Positions 24,442-33,879 of a stretch of DNA of 43,939 nucleotides are shown piece by piece. The notes beneath the pieces are model-generated. The model worked only from the letters and a program-made list of their open reading frames with translations, had not been told where the DNA came from and ran no database searches. This DNA is from Pseudomonadota bacterium. GTDB taxonomy: Bacteria > Pseudomonadota > Gammaproteobacteria > Burkholderiales > Burkholderiaceae_E. The DNA is taken from positions 1-43,939 of the forward strand of contig JAKOZZ010000257.1 in the NCBI GenBank assembly GCA_029779755.1, written 5' to 3'. Position 1 is the first letter of the stretch; the number at the start of each line of letters is the position of its first letter. The position numbers were made by a program, and so were the translations under genes.

Positions 24442-25679
24442 CGTGCGGCTTCGAGCATCGCGTGCAGCAGCACGTCGGCGCCGGCGGCAAGGTGTTCGGG
24501 GCGCGCGTTCTCGATCTCGTTGTGGCTGATGCCGCCGTCGCAGGGGACGAAGATCATCGCCGTGGGGCAGGTGCGGGCGACGTAGACGGCGTCGTGGCCG
24601 GCGCCGCTGGCCAGCCGCCGCACGCTGTGGCCGAGTTCGGCGGCCAGGCGTTCGATGCTGCCCACCAGCACCGGGTCGAAGGCGCAGGGCGGGAAGTGCA
24701 CGACCTCGGTGAGGGCGACGTCGACGCCGTGGCGCCGTGCGACGTCGGCGGCGCTGCGCTGCAGGTCGGCGCACATCGCGTCGAGCGTCTCGGCGCGGGC
24801 GTTGCGGAAGTCGACGGTGAAATCGACGCGGCCCGGGATCACGTTGCGCGAATTCGGCGACACGCGCATCTGGCCGACGGTGCCGCGCGCGTAGTCGGGA
24901 TGCGCCTGTGCGATGCGGCGCACCTCCAGCACCAGCTCGGCGGCGGCGAGCAGCGCGTCGCGCCGCATCTCGATCGGGGTGGGGCCGGCGTGCGCGTCCT
25001 GGCCGGTGACGACGGCGTCGAACCACCGCTGCCCGAGCGCGCCTTCGACCGCACCGACGACGATGCCCTCTCGCTCGAGCACCGGCCCCTGTTCGATGTG
25101 CGGCTCGAAGTAGGCGGCGAAGGCGGGCGCAGTCGCGCGACCGTCGTAGCCGATGGCGGCGAGCGCGTCGCCCACGCTGACGCCGTCGAGGTCGCGCTGC
25201 CCGAGGCAGTGCTCGAGGGTGAACGCGCCGGCGTAGACCCCCGAGCCCATCATCACGGGAGTGAAGCGGGTGCCTTCCTCGTTGGTCCAGATCGCGACCG
25301 TCAGCGGACGTTCGGTGACGATGCCCGCGTCGTCGAGCGTGCGCAGCACCTCGAGCCCCGCCAGCACGCCGTAGTTGCCGTCGAACTTGCCGCCCGACGG
25401 CTGCGTGTCGATGTGGCTGCCCACGGCGACCGGCGGCGCGTCGCGGCGGCCGGGCCGCCGCGCGAACACGTTGCCGATGGCGTCGACGGAGATCGTGCAG
25501 CCCGCGTCGCGCAGCCAGCCCGTGACGAGGTCGCGCCCCTGGCGGTCGAGATCGGTGAGCGCCAGTCGCCGCACGCCGCCCTTCTCGGTGGCGCCGATCG
25601 CGGCGAGGCGCATCAGGCTGTTCCACAGGCGGTCTGCGTTCACGCGCAGACGGGGTAGCGTGGCGGGGTTGGCGGCCAT
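24438..25679 (-). CDS. M20 family Zn-dependent amidohydrolase (N-carbamoyl-amino-acid/allantoate type)
   Basis: A 413-residue hydrolase of the M20 family, in the group of N-carbamoyl-L-amino acid hydrolase, beta-ureidopropionase and allantoate amidohydrolase. Metal-site motifs are GSHIDTQPSGGKFDGNYG at 87-104 (His89, Asp100), NEEGTRF at 133-139 and FEPHIEQGP, with the dimer-domain GQDAHAGPTPIEMRRD and SPNSRNVIPG, then ISHNEIE near the end. It cleaves a C-N bond in carbamoyl or ureido compounds. The exact substrate is unknown. GGAG six bases before ATG 25679 fixes the start. Divergent from an amidase gene across 189 bases, together suggesting breakdown of amide or ureide nitrogen compounds. 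Confidence 0.9.
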   Translation of the reverse strand: MAANPATLPRLRVNADRLWNSLMRLAAIGATEKGGVRRLALTDLDRQGRDLVTGWLRDAGCTISVDAIGNVFARRPGRRDAPPVAVGSHIDTQPSGGKFDGNYGVLAGLEVLRTLDDAGIVTERPLTVAIWTNEEGTRFTPVMMGSGVYAGAFTLEHCLGQRDLDGVSVGDALAAIGYDGRATAPAFAAYFEPHIEQGPVLEREGIVVGAVEGALGQRWFDAVVTGQDAHAGPTPIEMRRDALLAAAELVLEVRRIAQAHPDYARGTVGQMRVSPNSRNVIPGRVDFTVDFRNARAETLDAMCADLQRSAADVARRHGVDVALTEVVHFPPCAFDPVLVGSIERLAAELGHSVRRLASGAGHDAVYVARTCPTAMIFVPCDGGISHNEIENARPEHLAAGADVLLHAMLEAAR

Positions 25680-25757
25680 GGCGCGCTCCAGGTGGGCAGA
25701 GCGTCGATTTTCGCAGGAATATGCTTGCCCGGACGGGCCGGGGCAGGCAGTGTTCGC

Positions 25758-25797
25758 GGCACCGGCACCGGCACCGGCACCGGCACCGGCACCGGCA
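25758..25797. repeat. Hexanucleotide repeat (GGCACC), about 6.7 copies
   Basis: Six perfect GGCACC units and a partial seventh lie between the divergent M20 hydrolase and amidase genes, 72-111 bases before the amidase start. As a perfect simple repeat in a shared promoter region it could change length by slippage and alter promoter spacing. Confidence 0.9.
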
Positions 25798-25868
25798 GGG
25801 GCTGGGTTCAGCTCGGTTGGGACTCGAGTTCGCGTGCCGGCGTTCGGATCGTGTTCAGGGAGGTGGGA

Positions 25869-27293
25869 ATGGATCTTCTTCGGGGGTCGATCGCGCAGGC
25901 GCGTGCGGCCTTGGCATGCGGCGACGTGACGAGCGCGGCGCTGACGGCCGCAGTCGTGGCCGCGGCGCGTCGGGTGCAGCCGACCATCAACGCGTTCCTG
26001 CGCATCGACGAGGCGCGCGCACTGGACGCGGCGCAGCGTCTCGACGACGAGCGGCGGGCGGCGCGCGAGGCCGACGGCGGACTGCCGCCGCTGCACGGCA
26101 TCCCGATGGCGCACAAGGACATGTTCTACCGCGCGGGCCGGGCGTCGAGCGGGGGCTCCCGCATCCTGGGCGAGCAGGTGCAGACGGTGACCTCGACGGC
26201 GCTCGCGGCGCTGGACCGGGCCGGTGCGGTCGAGTTCGGCGTGCTGGGCATGTCGGAGTTCGCGCTGGGGGTCACCGGGCACAACGTGCATTTCGGGGAT
26301 GTCTGCAATCCCTGGAACCCGGTGCACGTGACCGGCGGGTCGTCGAGCGGGTCGGCCGCCAGCGTGGCCGCATGCGTCGATTTTGCGGCGCTGGGGTCGG
26401 ACACGGGGGCGTCGGTCCGGGTGCCGGCCGCGTGCAATGGGGTGGTCGGGATCAAGACCAGCTTCGGCGCTGTCAGCCGGGCGGGCGCGATGCCGCTCTC
26501 GCAGTCGCTGGACACGATCGGGGTGCTCGCGCGCACGGTCGAGGATTGCGCCGAGGTGTTCCAGGTGATTGCCGGTCACGACCCGGCGGATCCGCCGACC
26601 CGGCAGTGGCCGGTCGTGCAGGGCGCGGTCGTACAGCGGCGGGGGGATCTCGCCGGGGTGCGGGTCGGGGTGGCGGCGAACTTCGGTCACGACGCCTGCG
26701 GCGGGGAGGTCGCGGCGGCCATGCAGGCGAGTCTCGACGCCCTGCGGGCGCGGGGTGCGGTGCTGGTCGACGTGGTGATGCCGGACCCGGAAGCGCTCAA
26801 CCGTCTGGCCACGGTGGTGCTCCAGGCCGAGCCGGCCGCGCTGCATCGGCACTGGATCGAGCAGCGTCCGCAGGACTACGCGCCGCAGGTGCTGGCGCGT
26901 CTGCGTGCCGGGCTGGAGATTCCCGCGGTCCGGTACATCGAGGCGCTGCGCGCCCGGAGCCCCTTTCTGGAGCGGATGCGCGACGAAGTGTTTGCTCACT
27001 GCGATGTGCTGCACGCGCCCGTGCTGAGCTTTCCCGTGCCCACGCGGGCGGAAACCGACGTGGGCGGCGGGCCGGGCATGGCGGAGATGCTGGCATCGTT
27101 CGCACAGTGGACGCGGCCGATCAACTACCTGGGCTTGCCGGCCCTGGCCCTGCCTGCGGGGTTCGCCGCCGGTCTGCCGGTGGGGCTGCAGCTGATCGGT
27201 CCGATGTTCTCCGAGCCGATGCTGTTCGCGATCGGCAGCGTCTATCAGGACGAGATCGGGTTCACCGGCTGGCGTGCGCCGCTCGCGGGGTGA
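25869..27293 (+). CDS. Amidase (amidase signature family)
   Basis: A 474-residue amidase-signature hydrolase. The Ser-cisSer-Lys triad is present: Lys83 in GIPMAHKDMF, the cis-Ser in TGGSSSGSAASVAA (Ser158), and the nucleophile in SDTGASVRVPAACNG (Ser182). Family members include GatA, AtzE and allophanate hydrolase; GatB and GatC are not next to it, so a catabolic amidase is favoured. ATG 25869 is preferred because of the strong GGGAGG before it; the open frame continues to 25692 through the hexanucleotide repeat. The 5'-nucleotidase gene starts five bases after its stop. Confidence 0.9.
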   Translation: MDLLRGSIAQARAALACGDVTSAALTAAVVAAARRVQPTINAFLRIDEARALDAAQRLDDERRAAREADGGLPPLHGIPMAHKDMFYRAGRASSGGSRILGEQVQTVTSTALAALDRAGAVEFGVLGMSEFALGVTGHNVHFGDVCNPWNPVHVTGGSSSGSAASVAACVDFAALGSDTGASVRVPAACNGVVGIKTSFGAVSRAGAMPLSQSLDTIGVLARTVEDCAEVFQVIAGHDPADPPTRQWPVVQGAVVQRRGDLAGVRVGVAANFGHDACGGEVAAAMQASLDALRARGAVLVDVVMPDPEALNRLATVVLQAEPAALHRHWIEQRPQDYAPQVLARLRAGLEIPAVRYIEALRARSPFLERMRDEVFAHCDVLHAPVLSFPVPTRAETDVGGGPGMAEMLASFAQWTRPINYLGLPALALPAGFAAGLPVGLQLIGPMFSEPMLFAIGSVYQDEIGFTGWRAPLAG

Positions 27294-27297
27294 ACCG

Positions 27298-29256
27298 ATG
27301 GACCGTTCGACGTACGGCGTGAGACGGGCTAGCCGGTGCGGCCGCGCGGGCGCATGGTGGCGGGCCGGGGTGCTGAGCACCGTGGTCGCACTGGCCGGGT
27401 GCGGGCTGACGGGGCCCAAGGAAGTTCCCCAGGATGCGGGTTCGGGCGTGCGTGTGCGCTTGCTCGCGTTCAACGATTTCCATGGTCAGCTCGAGTCGTC
27501 CGGGCTCACCCTGCGGCTGCGCGAGCCGACGGGCGCCCTGCGCAGCCATCCGGTGGGCGGGGCGGTGAATCTCGCTGCGACGCTGGCGTCGCTGGCGGCC
27601 GAACGGCCCCACGCGATGATCCTGTCGTCGGGCGACCTGATCGGGGCGTCGCCGCTGAGCTCCGCGCTGTATCGCGACGAGCCGACGATCGAGGTGATGA
27701 ATGCGGTCGGGCTCGGATTGAACGTGGTCGGCAACCACGAGTTCGACAAAGGGGTGGCGGAGCTGCGCCGGATGGTGTCCGGCGGGTGTCACACCCAGGC
27801 CGCGTCGCGCGGCGGGGACGCGCCGGGGAGCGGTTCAGCGTTTTCGTCCTGCGAGGGGAAGGATGGTCGGTATGTGGGTGCTCGCTTCCCGTTTCTGGCC
27901 GCCAACGTGGAGCTCGAAGGGGGCGGCACGCTGTTTCCCCCGTATCTGATCCGCACGTTCGGCGGGCAGCGCATCGCGTTCATCGGGGTGGTGACGCGCA
28001 CGACGCCGACGATCGTGTCGCCCTCGGGTGTTGCCGGCGTGCGGTTCCTGGACGAGGCGACCACCGTCAACCGCTACGTCGACGAGGTGCGCGCGCAGGG
28101 CGTCGAGGCGATCGCGGTGGTGATCCACGAGGGGGGCGCGGTCGCGGGCGACTGGAACGATCCGGCGTGTCCCGGCGCGCGGGGACGTGTGTTCCAGATC
28201 GCCGATCGCCTGAGCTCGGCGGTCGATCTGGTGTTCTCGGCGCACACGCACCAGGGGTACAGCTGCGTGCGGGATGCGCCCGGCAATCCCGGGCTGCGCA
28301 TCGTGCAGGCCTATGCGCAGGGGCGCGCCGTGTCGGTGCTGGACGTGGTGATCGACCCGGCCACGCGTGACGTGGTGCGGTCCCGAACCGTGGCGCGCAA
28401 CGTGCCGGTGCGTGCGGATGCGTCGGCAGCGGTGGCCGCGCCCGGCGCGGCAGGTGGGGCGGGGCAGGCAGGTGATGCCGGCGGATCAGGCGGGACCGGA
28501 TCAGGCGGGACCGGATCAGGCGGGACCGGATCAGGCGGGACCGGATCAGGCGTCTCGGGCGGATCCACCTTGGCCGTCGCCGACACCGTCCGGCGGGTGG
28601 CCGCGATCGTCGACCACTACGTGCGCGCTGCCGAGACGCGGGCTGGGCGGCCGGTCGGATCGATTCTCGCGACGTTCGACCGCGAGGGACGCCGGGGCGG
28701 CGACAGCGCAGCCGGGCGGCTGGTGGCGGACGCGCACCTGGCGGCCACGCGCGCGCCGGCGCTCGGCGGTGCGGTCGTTGCATTCACGAATCCGGGGGGC
28801 GTGCGGACCGATCTGCGCTGCATCGGGACGCCGCCGTGTCCGGTCAGTTACGGCCAGGTCTTCGCCACCCAGCCGTTCGGCAATGCGCTGGTGGTGATGA
28901 GCCTGAGCGGGGCCCAGATCAAGGCGCTGCTCGAGCAGCAGTTCACCGGTGTGAATGCGGCGTCGCCGCGCATCCTCAATCCGTCGGCCGGATTCTCGTA
29001 CCGGTACCGGCCGGCCGCGCCGGCAGGCGAGCGCGTGTCCGACATCCAACTGCACGGTGCGCCGCTCGACCCGGCCGCGCAGTACCGGGTCACGGTCAAT
29101 GCCTTCCTGGCCGACGGTGGCGACGGGTTCGGCGTGCTGCTGGAAGGCCGGGACCGGCTCGGCGGACCGCTGGACGTCGATGCGCTGGCCGACTACCTGC
29201 GCGTGCATTCGCCGGTGTCCGTGGATCGGACCCTGCGCGTGCTGCGCGAGGAGTGA
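27298..29256 (+). CDS. 5'-nucleotidase/2',3'-cyclic phosphodiesterase-type lipoprotein
   Basis: A 652-residue exported metallophosphoesterase. A lipoprotein signal with lipobox LAGC (Cys35) points to membrane anchoring. Catalytic-domain motifs are FNDFHG (Asp60, His62), SSGDLIG (Gly112-Asp113), VGNHEFD at 144-150 and FSAHTHQG. A Gly/Ser/Thr linker at about 396-418 leads to the 5'-nucleotidase C-terminal domain with FTNPGGVRTDL, FGNALVVMSLSG and NAFLADGGDGFG. The family frees phosphate and nucleosides from nucleotides outside the inner membrane. The linker is coded by perfect 15-bp repeats. ATG 27298 lies five bases after the amidase stop, suggesting an operon. Confidence 0.9.
   Translation: MDRSTYGVRRASRCGRAGAWWRAGVLSTVVALAGCGLTGPKEVPQDAGSGVRVRLLAFNDFHGQLESSGLTLRLREPTGALRSHPVGGAVNLAATLASLAAERPHAMILSSGDLIGASPLSSALYRDEPTIEVMNAVGLGLNVVGNHEFDKGVAELRRMVSGGCHTQAASRGGDAPGSGSAFSSCEGKDGRYVGARFPFLAANVELEGGGTLFPPYLIRTFGGQRIAFIGVVTRTTPTIVSPSGVAGVRFLDEATTVNRYVDEVRAQGVEAIAVVIHEGGAVAGDWNDPACPGARGRVFQIADRLSSAVDLVFSAHTHQGYSCVRDAPGNPGLRIVQAYAQGRAVSVLDVVIDPATRDVVRSRTVARNVPVRADASAAVAAPGAAGGAGQAGDAGGSGGTGSGGTGSGGTGSGGTGSGVSGGSTLAVADTVRRVAAIVDHYVRAAETRAGRPVGSILATFDREGRRGGDSAAGRLVADAHLAATRAPALGGAVVAFTNPGGVRTDLRCIGTPPCPVSYGQVFATQPFGNALVVMSLSGAQIKALLEQQFTGVNAASPRILNPSAGFSYRYRPAAPAGERVSDIQLHGAPLDPAAQYRVTVNAFLADGGDGFGVLLEGRDRLGGPLDVDALADYLRVHSPVSVDRTLRVLREE
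28483..28552. repeat. 15-bp tandem repeat inside the 5'-nucleotidase linker
   Basis: Four perfect copies of ggatcaggcgggacc and a 10-base fifth encode GSGGT repeats between the two domains of the lipoprotein. Identity at the DNA level, including third bases, points to recent expansion. Copy changes keep the frame and would only alter linker length. Confidence 0.92.
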
Positions 29257-29269
29257 TCGCAGCGGTCGG

Positions 29270-29353
29270 GCGTGTATCGCAGGGCGCCAGGCGTGCGCCG
29301 CAGATCGTCAGGCGCGCGCCGCAGGGTGTCCGCCGTGCGTTGCAGTGCGTCAG
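29270..29353. repeat. 21-bp imperfect tandem array, 4 copies
   Basis: Four 21-base units (each with a core like cgcagggcgycag) fill the gap between the 5'-nucleotidase stop and the convergent IclR gene. The last unit runs over the IclR stop codon at 29350-29352. Confidence 0.75.
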
Positions 29354-30138
29354 GCGGCCGGATCGGCGCCGAGCTGCGCCGACAGCCGGGCGGCGAACGC
29401 GCGGATCGCCGAGATCAGTTCCGTACGGCGGCGCGCCGGCACGGCGGCCTTGATCACGCTCACCGCGACGGCCGCGATCGCCTCGCTGCGATGGGCGGCG
29501 AACACCGGCGCGCCGAAGCAGTGCATGCCCTCGGCCGTCTCCTCGTCGTCCACCGCGTAGCCGAGCGCGGCAGCTTCCTCGAGCTGCCGCTGCAGCGCGG
29601 TCACGGCGCCGACGCTGTGGCGCGTGAGCCGCTGCAGGCTTCGGCCGGCGAACAGCGTGCGCACCCGTTCGGCCGGCAGGGTCGCCAGGATGGCCTTGCC
29701 CGAGGCCGTGCACGTCGCGGGGAAGCGTCCGCCCACGCGGAAGTTGACCGCCAGCGGACGCGTGCCCTGGCGGCAGCCGAGGTAGGTCACGTCGGCGCCG
29801 TCGAGCACCGCGAGCATGACCGTCTCGGTCTGCAGCGCCGGCACGCGGTCGGCCTGCTGCTCGAAGGCCCGCAGCACGTCGGACTGCGCGCCGAAGGCGC
29901 CCGCCCACTGCAGCGGCTTGGTGCCGAGCGCGAACGCGCCGTCGTCGTCGCGACGCACCAGGCCCAGCGCGGCGAGCGTGCCGAGCAGGCCGTGCACGCT
30001 GCTCTTGGGCAGCGCCAGCATGCGGGCCAGGTCGGCCAGCGACTGCGGCTGGCGCGTCACCGCGAGGGCGTCGAGCAGCCGCACCGCGCGCTCGACGGCG
30101 GGGACCAGCCGGGGTTCGGTGTCGGTGCGGGTTGACAT
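29350..30138 (-). CDS. IclR family transcription regulator
   Basis: A 262-residue regulator with an N-terminal winged helix-turn-helix (AVERAVRLLDALA at about 14-26, then SLADLARMLALPKSSVHGLLGTLAALGLV) and a C-terminal IclR effector domain (SGKAILATLP, DDEETAEGMHCFGAPVFA). IclR members commonly control a divergent catabolic operon and bind a small organic acid. Here mmsA, gdx and gabD lie divergently across a perfect palindrome. ATG 30138 is chosen as nearest to the conserved domain; ATGs at 30153 and 30159 are in frame but lie at or upstream of the likely transcript start. Ligand unknown, possibly a semialdehyde-pathway acid. Confidence 0.9.
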   Translation of the reverse strand: MSTRTDTEPRLVPAVERAVRLLDALAVTRQPQSLADLARMLALPKSSVHGLLGTLAALGLVRRDDDGAFALGTKPLQWAGAFGAQSDVLRAFEQQADRVPALQTETVMLAVLDGADVTYLGCRQGTRPLAVNFRVGGRFPATCTASGKAILATLPAERVRTLFAGRSLQRLTRHSVGAVTALQRQLEEAAALGYAVDDEETAEGMHCFGAPVFAAHRSEAIAAVAVSVIKAAVPARRRTELISAIRAFAARLSAQLGADPAA

Positions 30139-30163
30139 GGACGGGGGCTTCATTAACATCGCG

Positions 30164-30192
30164 ATTGTTCCAGAGAATGAATGAGTGTTCAA
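30164..30192 (-). promoter_or_regulatory. Candidate promoter of the IclR gene
   Basis: On the minus strand TTGAAC (30192-30187) is followed after 17 bases by AACAAT (30169-30164), each matching four of six consensus bases. The -35 box lies inside the palindrome at 30184-30205, so binding there would block it, which fits autorepression. Confidence 0.45.
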
Positions 30193-30205
30193 TAGGTTGA
30201 ACACT
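30184..30205. promoter_or_regulatory. Perfect 9+9 palindrome, probable IclR-family operator
   Basis: Arms AGTGTTCAA and TTGAACACT are separated by TAGG. The palindrome lies between the divergent IclR gene (start 46 bases away) and mmsA (start 83 bases away). Perfect symmetry and position make it the best candidate operator of the adjacent regulator. Confidence 0.7.
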
Positions 30206-30287
30206 TCCCCGATCCCGCTCCCGCCGAACCGGTGCTCTGGCGTGCCGGCTGCGCGGTCGGGCCTTCGTCGCGACACAGGAGAGTGCA

Positions 30288-31820
<1,533 letters not shown>

Positions 31821-31827
31821 GCCGGTC

Positions 31828-32166
31828 GTGATCGCGGCAACGACGACGGGGCAGGCCTGGGGCCTGCTTCTCGTGGCCGGGCTCCTGGAGATCGTCTGGG
31901 CGCTCGGTCTCAAGTACAGCGACGGGTTCACCCGCTGGGTGCCGTCGGTGGTGGTGGTGATCGGCGCGGCCCTGAGCTTCTGGTTCCTCGCTGCGGCGAT
32001 GAAGGTGCTGCCCGCCGGCACCGCATACGCCGTCTGGACCGGCATCGGCGCGGCCGGCACGGCCCTCCTCGGCATCGTGCTGCTGGGCGAGCCCGCGACC
32101 CTGCTGCGCCTGGGATGTGTCGGCCTGATCGTGGCGGGGGTGCTGGGTCTGAAGATGGTGTCCTGA
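31828..32166 (+). CDS. sugE: SMR transporter, SugE/Gdx guanidinium exporter type
   Basis: A 112-residue four-helix membrane protein of the small multidrug resistance family. Residues GLLEIVWALGLKYSDGFTR at 18-36 hold the essential Glu21, and LPAGTAYAVWTGIGAAGTALLGIVLLGE at 61-88 is close to E. coli SugE (Gdx). That protein exchanges guanidinium for protons rather than exporting broad toxic cations. It starts with GTG eight bases after mmsA, without a strong Shine-Dalgarno. Many Gdx genes have a guanidine riboswitch, but the short gap here leaves no room for one. Its presence between two aldehyde dehydrogenases is unusual. Confidence 0.88.
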   Translation: MIAATTTGQAWGLLLVAGLLEIVWALGLKYSDGFTRWVPSVVVVIGAALSFWFLAAAMKVLPAGTAYAVWTGIGAAGTALLGIVLLGEPATLLRLGCVGLIVAGVLGLKMVS

Positions 32167-32213
32167 GGCGCGCCGACCGGATTCCGCGCGCATCACGAAC
32201 GAAGGAGAGGGCG

Positions 32214-33680
32214 ATGACGCTGCAACTGAAGGACATGGCGCTGCTGCGCAACCAGGGGTTCATCGACGGCCAGTGGGCCGCGGCCGACAGCGGTCGGATG
32301 TTCCCGGTGACGAACCCGGCCACCGGCGCCACGCTGGTGCAGGTGGCCGACATGGGGGCGCCCGAGACGCGCCGGGCGATCGACGCGGCGCACCGCGCGT
32401 TGCCCGGATGGCGCGCGAAGACCGGGAAGGAACGGGCGGCCGTGCTGCGCGCCTGGTACGACCTGATCCTCGCCCATGCGGACGACCTGGCCTTGCTGAT
32501 GACCAGCGAGCAGGGCAAGCCCCTGGCCGAAGCCCGCGGCGAGGTGGTGTACGGCGCCTCGTTCATCGAGTGGTTCGCCGAGGAAGGCAAGCGCACCTAC
32601 GGTGACGTCATTCCGAGCTGGATGCCCGACCGCCGCGTGATCGTGATGAAGCAGCCGATCGGCGTGTGCGCGGCGATCACGCCGTGGAACTTCCCGATCG
32701 CCATGATCACGCGCAAGGTGGCGCCGGCACTCGCGGCCGGCTGCACGGTCGTGGCCAAGCCGGCCGAGGCGACGCCGCTGTCGGCGCTGGCGCTGGCGCA
32801 CCTGGCGCAGCGGGCCGGATTCCCGCCCGGCGTGTTCAACGTCGTCGTCGGCGATGCCGGGCGTGCGCCGGAGATCGGGCTGGAGATGTGCACGAACCCG
32901 ATCGTGCGCAAGGTGTCGTTCACCGGCTCCACCGAGGTCGGCCGCATCCTGCTGCGCCAGAGCGCCGACACGGTCAAGAAGCTGTCGCTCGAGCTCGGAG
33001 GCAACGCGCCGTTCATCGTGTTCGACGACGCCGACATCGACGCCGCGGTCGAGGGTGCGATCGCCTCGAAGTACCGCAACGCCGGTCAGACCTGCGTGTG
33101 CGCGAACCGCATCTATGTGCAGGACGGCGTCTACGACGCCTTCGCCGAGAAGTTCGCCGCCAAGGTGGCGCAGTTCAAGGTGGGTGCAGGCGTCGAGGCG
33201 GGCGTGGTGATCGGACCGCTGATCGAGGAGGCGGCACTCGCGAAGGTGGAGGCGCACATCGCGGATGCCGTCGCGAAGGGCGCGACCGTGAAGGTCGGCG
33301 GCCGGCGCCATGCGCTCGGCGGGCTGTTCTTCGAGCCGACGGTGCTGACGGGCGTGACCCGGCCCATGCGGGTGTCGAAGGAGGAGACCTTCGGGCCGGT
33401 GGCGCCGCTGTTCCGCTTCCACACCGACGAAGAAGTGCTGGAGATGGCCAACGACAGCGAATTCGGCCTGGCGTCGTACTTCTATTCGCGCGACATCGGG
33501 CGCATCTTCCGCGTGGCCGAGGCGCTGGAATCGGGCATGGTCTGCGTGAACAGCGGCAACCTGTCGACCGAGGTCGCACCATTCGGTGGCGTGAAGCAGT
33601 CGGGACTGGGCCGCGAAGGCTCGAAGTACGGGATCGACGAGTACCTCGAGCTCAAGTACCTGTGCCTGGCGGGTCTGTGA
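32214..33680 (+). CDS. gabD: NAD(P)-dependent succinate-semialdehyde dehydrogenase type
   Basis: A 488-residue aldehyde dehydrogenase very like GabD: TPWNFPIAMITRK at 156-168, VVAKPAEATPLSALALA at 179-195, FTGSTEVGRILL at 236-247, ELGGNAPFIVFDDAD with Glu260, and GQTCVCANRIYVQ with Cys294. The end, PFGGVKQSGLGREGSKYGIDEYLELKY, is typical. GabD oxidises succinate semialdehyde, but related enzymes take glutarate semialdehyde, so the substrate is probable rather than proven. GAAGGAGAGG before ATG 32214 fixes the start. Third gene of the mmsA operon. Confidence 0.9.
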   Translation: MTLQLKDMALLRNQGFIDGQWAAADSGRMFPVTNPATGATLVQVADMGAPETRRAIDAAHRALPGWRAKTGKERAAVLRAWYDLILAHADDLALLMTSEQGKPLAEARGEVVYGASFIEWFAEEGKRTYGDVIPSWMPDRRVIVMKQPIGVCAAITPWNFPIAMITRKVAPALAAGCTVVAKPAEATPLSALALAHLAQRAGFPPGVFNVVVGDAGRAPEIGLEMCTNPIVRKVSFTGSTEVGRILLRQSADTVKKLSLELGGNAPFIVFDDADIDAAVEGAIASKYRNAGQTCVCANRIYVQDGVYDAFAEKFAAKVAQFKVGAGVEAGVVIGPLIEEAALAKVEAHIADAVAKGATVKVGGRRHALGGLFFEPTVLTGVTRPMRVSKEETFGPVAPLFRFHTDEEVLEMANDSEFGLASYFYSRDIGRIFRVAEALESGMVCVNSGNLSTEVAPFGGVKQSGLGREGSKYGIDEYLELKYLCLAGL

Positions 33681-33688
33681 ACGGACCG

Positions 33689-33764
33689 GGCCGGGTCGCG
33701 AGCAGGCTTGGCCGCGTCGTCGACGGGTTTGGTCGCGTCGTCGACAGGCTCGGCCGGTCGGTGG
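33689..33764. repeat. 21-bp imperfect tandem array, about 3.6 copies
   Basis: Units of 21 bases (core ggycgcgtcgtcgac) begin just after the gabD stop and fill about a third of the 199-base gap to the GMC oxidoreductase gene. The period equals that of the array at 29270-29353, but the sequence is different. Nothing else was recognised in the gap except the GAGGAG before the next start. Confidence 0.75.
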
Positions 33765-33879
33765 CCGTGCGGCGCACGTCGACCCGGTCGAGGATCCCGA
33801 TGCGTCGCGTCTGTACGCATCCCATCATCAAGCGACCCATCTGCAGGCATCCCTGAGCGGGGTCGATGGCGAGGAGCCC

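Noticed and set aside
24438-27473. A minus-strand frame extending upstream of the M20 hydrolase through the amidase
   Set aside because: The extension is His/Arg-rich, antisense to the amidase, and lies before a good ribosome site at ATG 25679.
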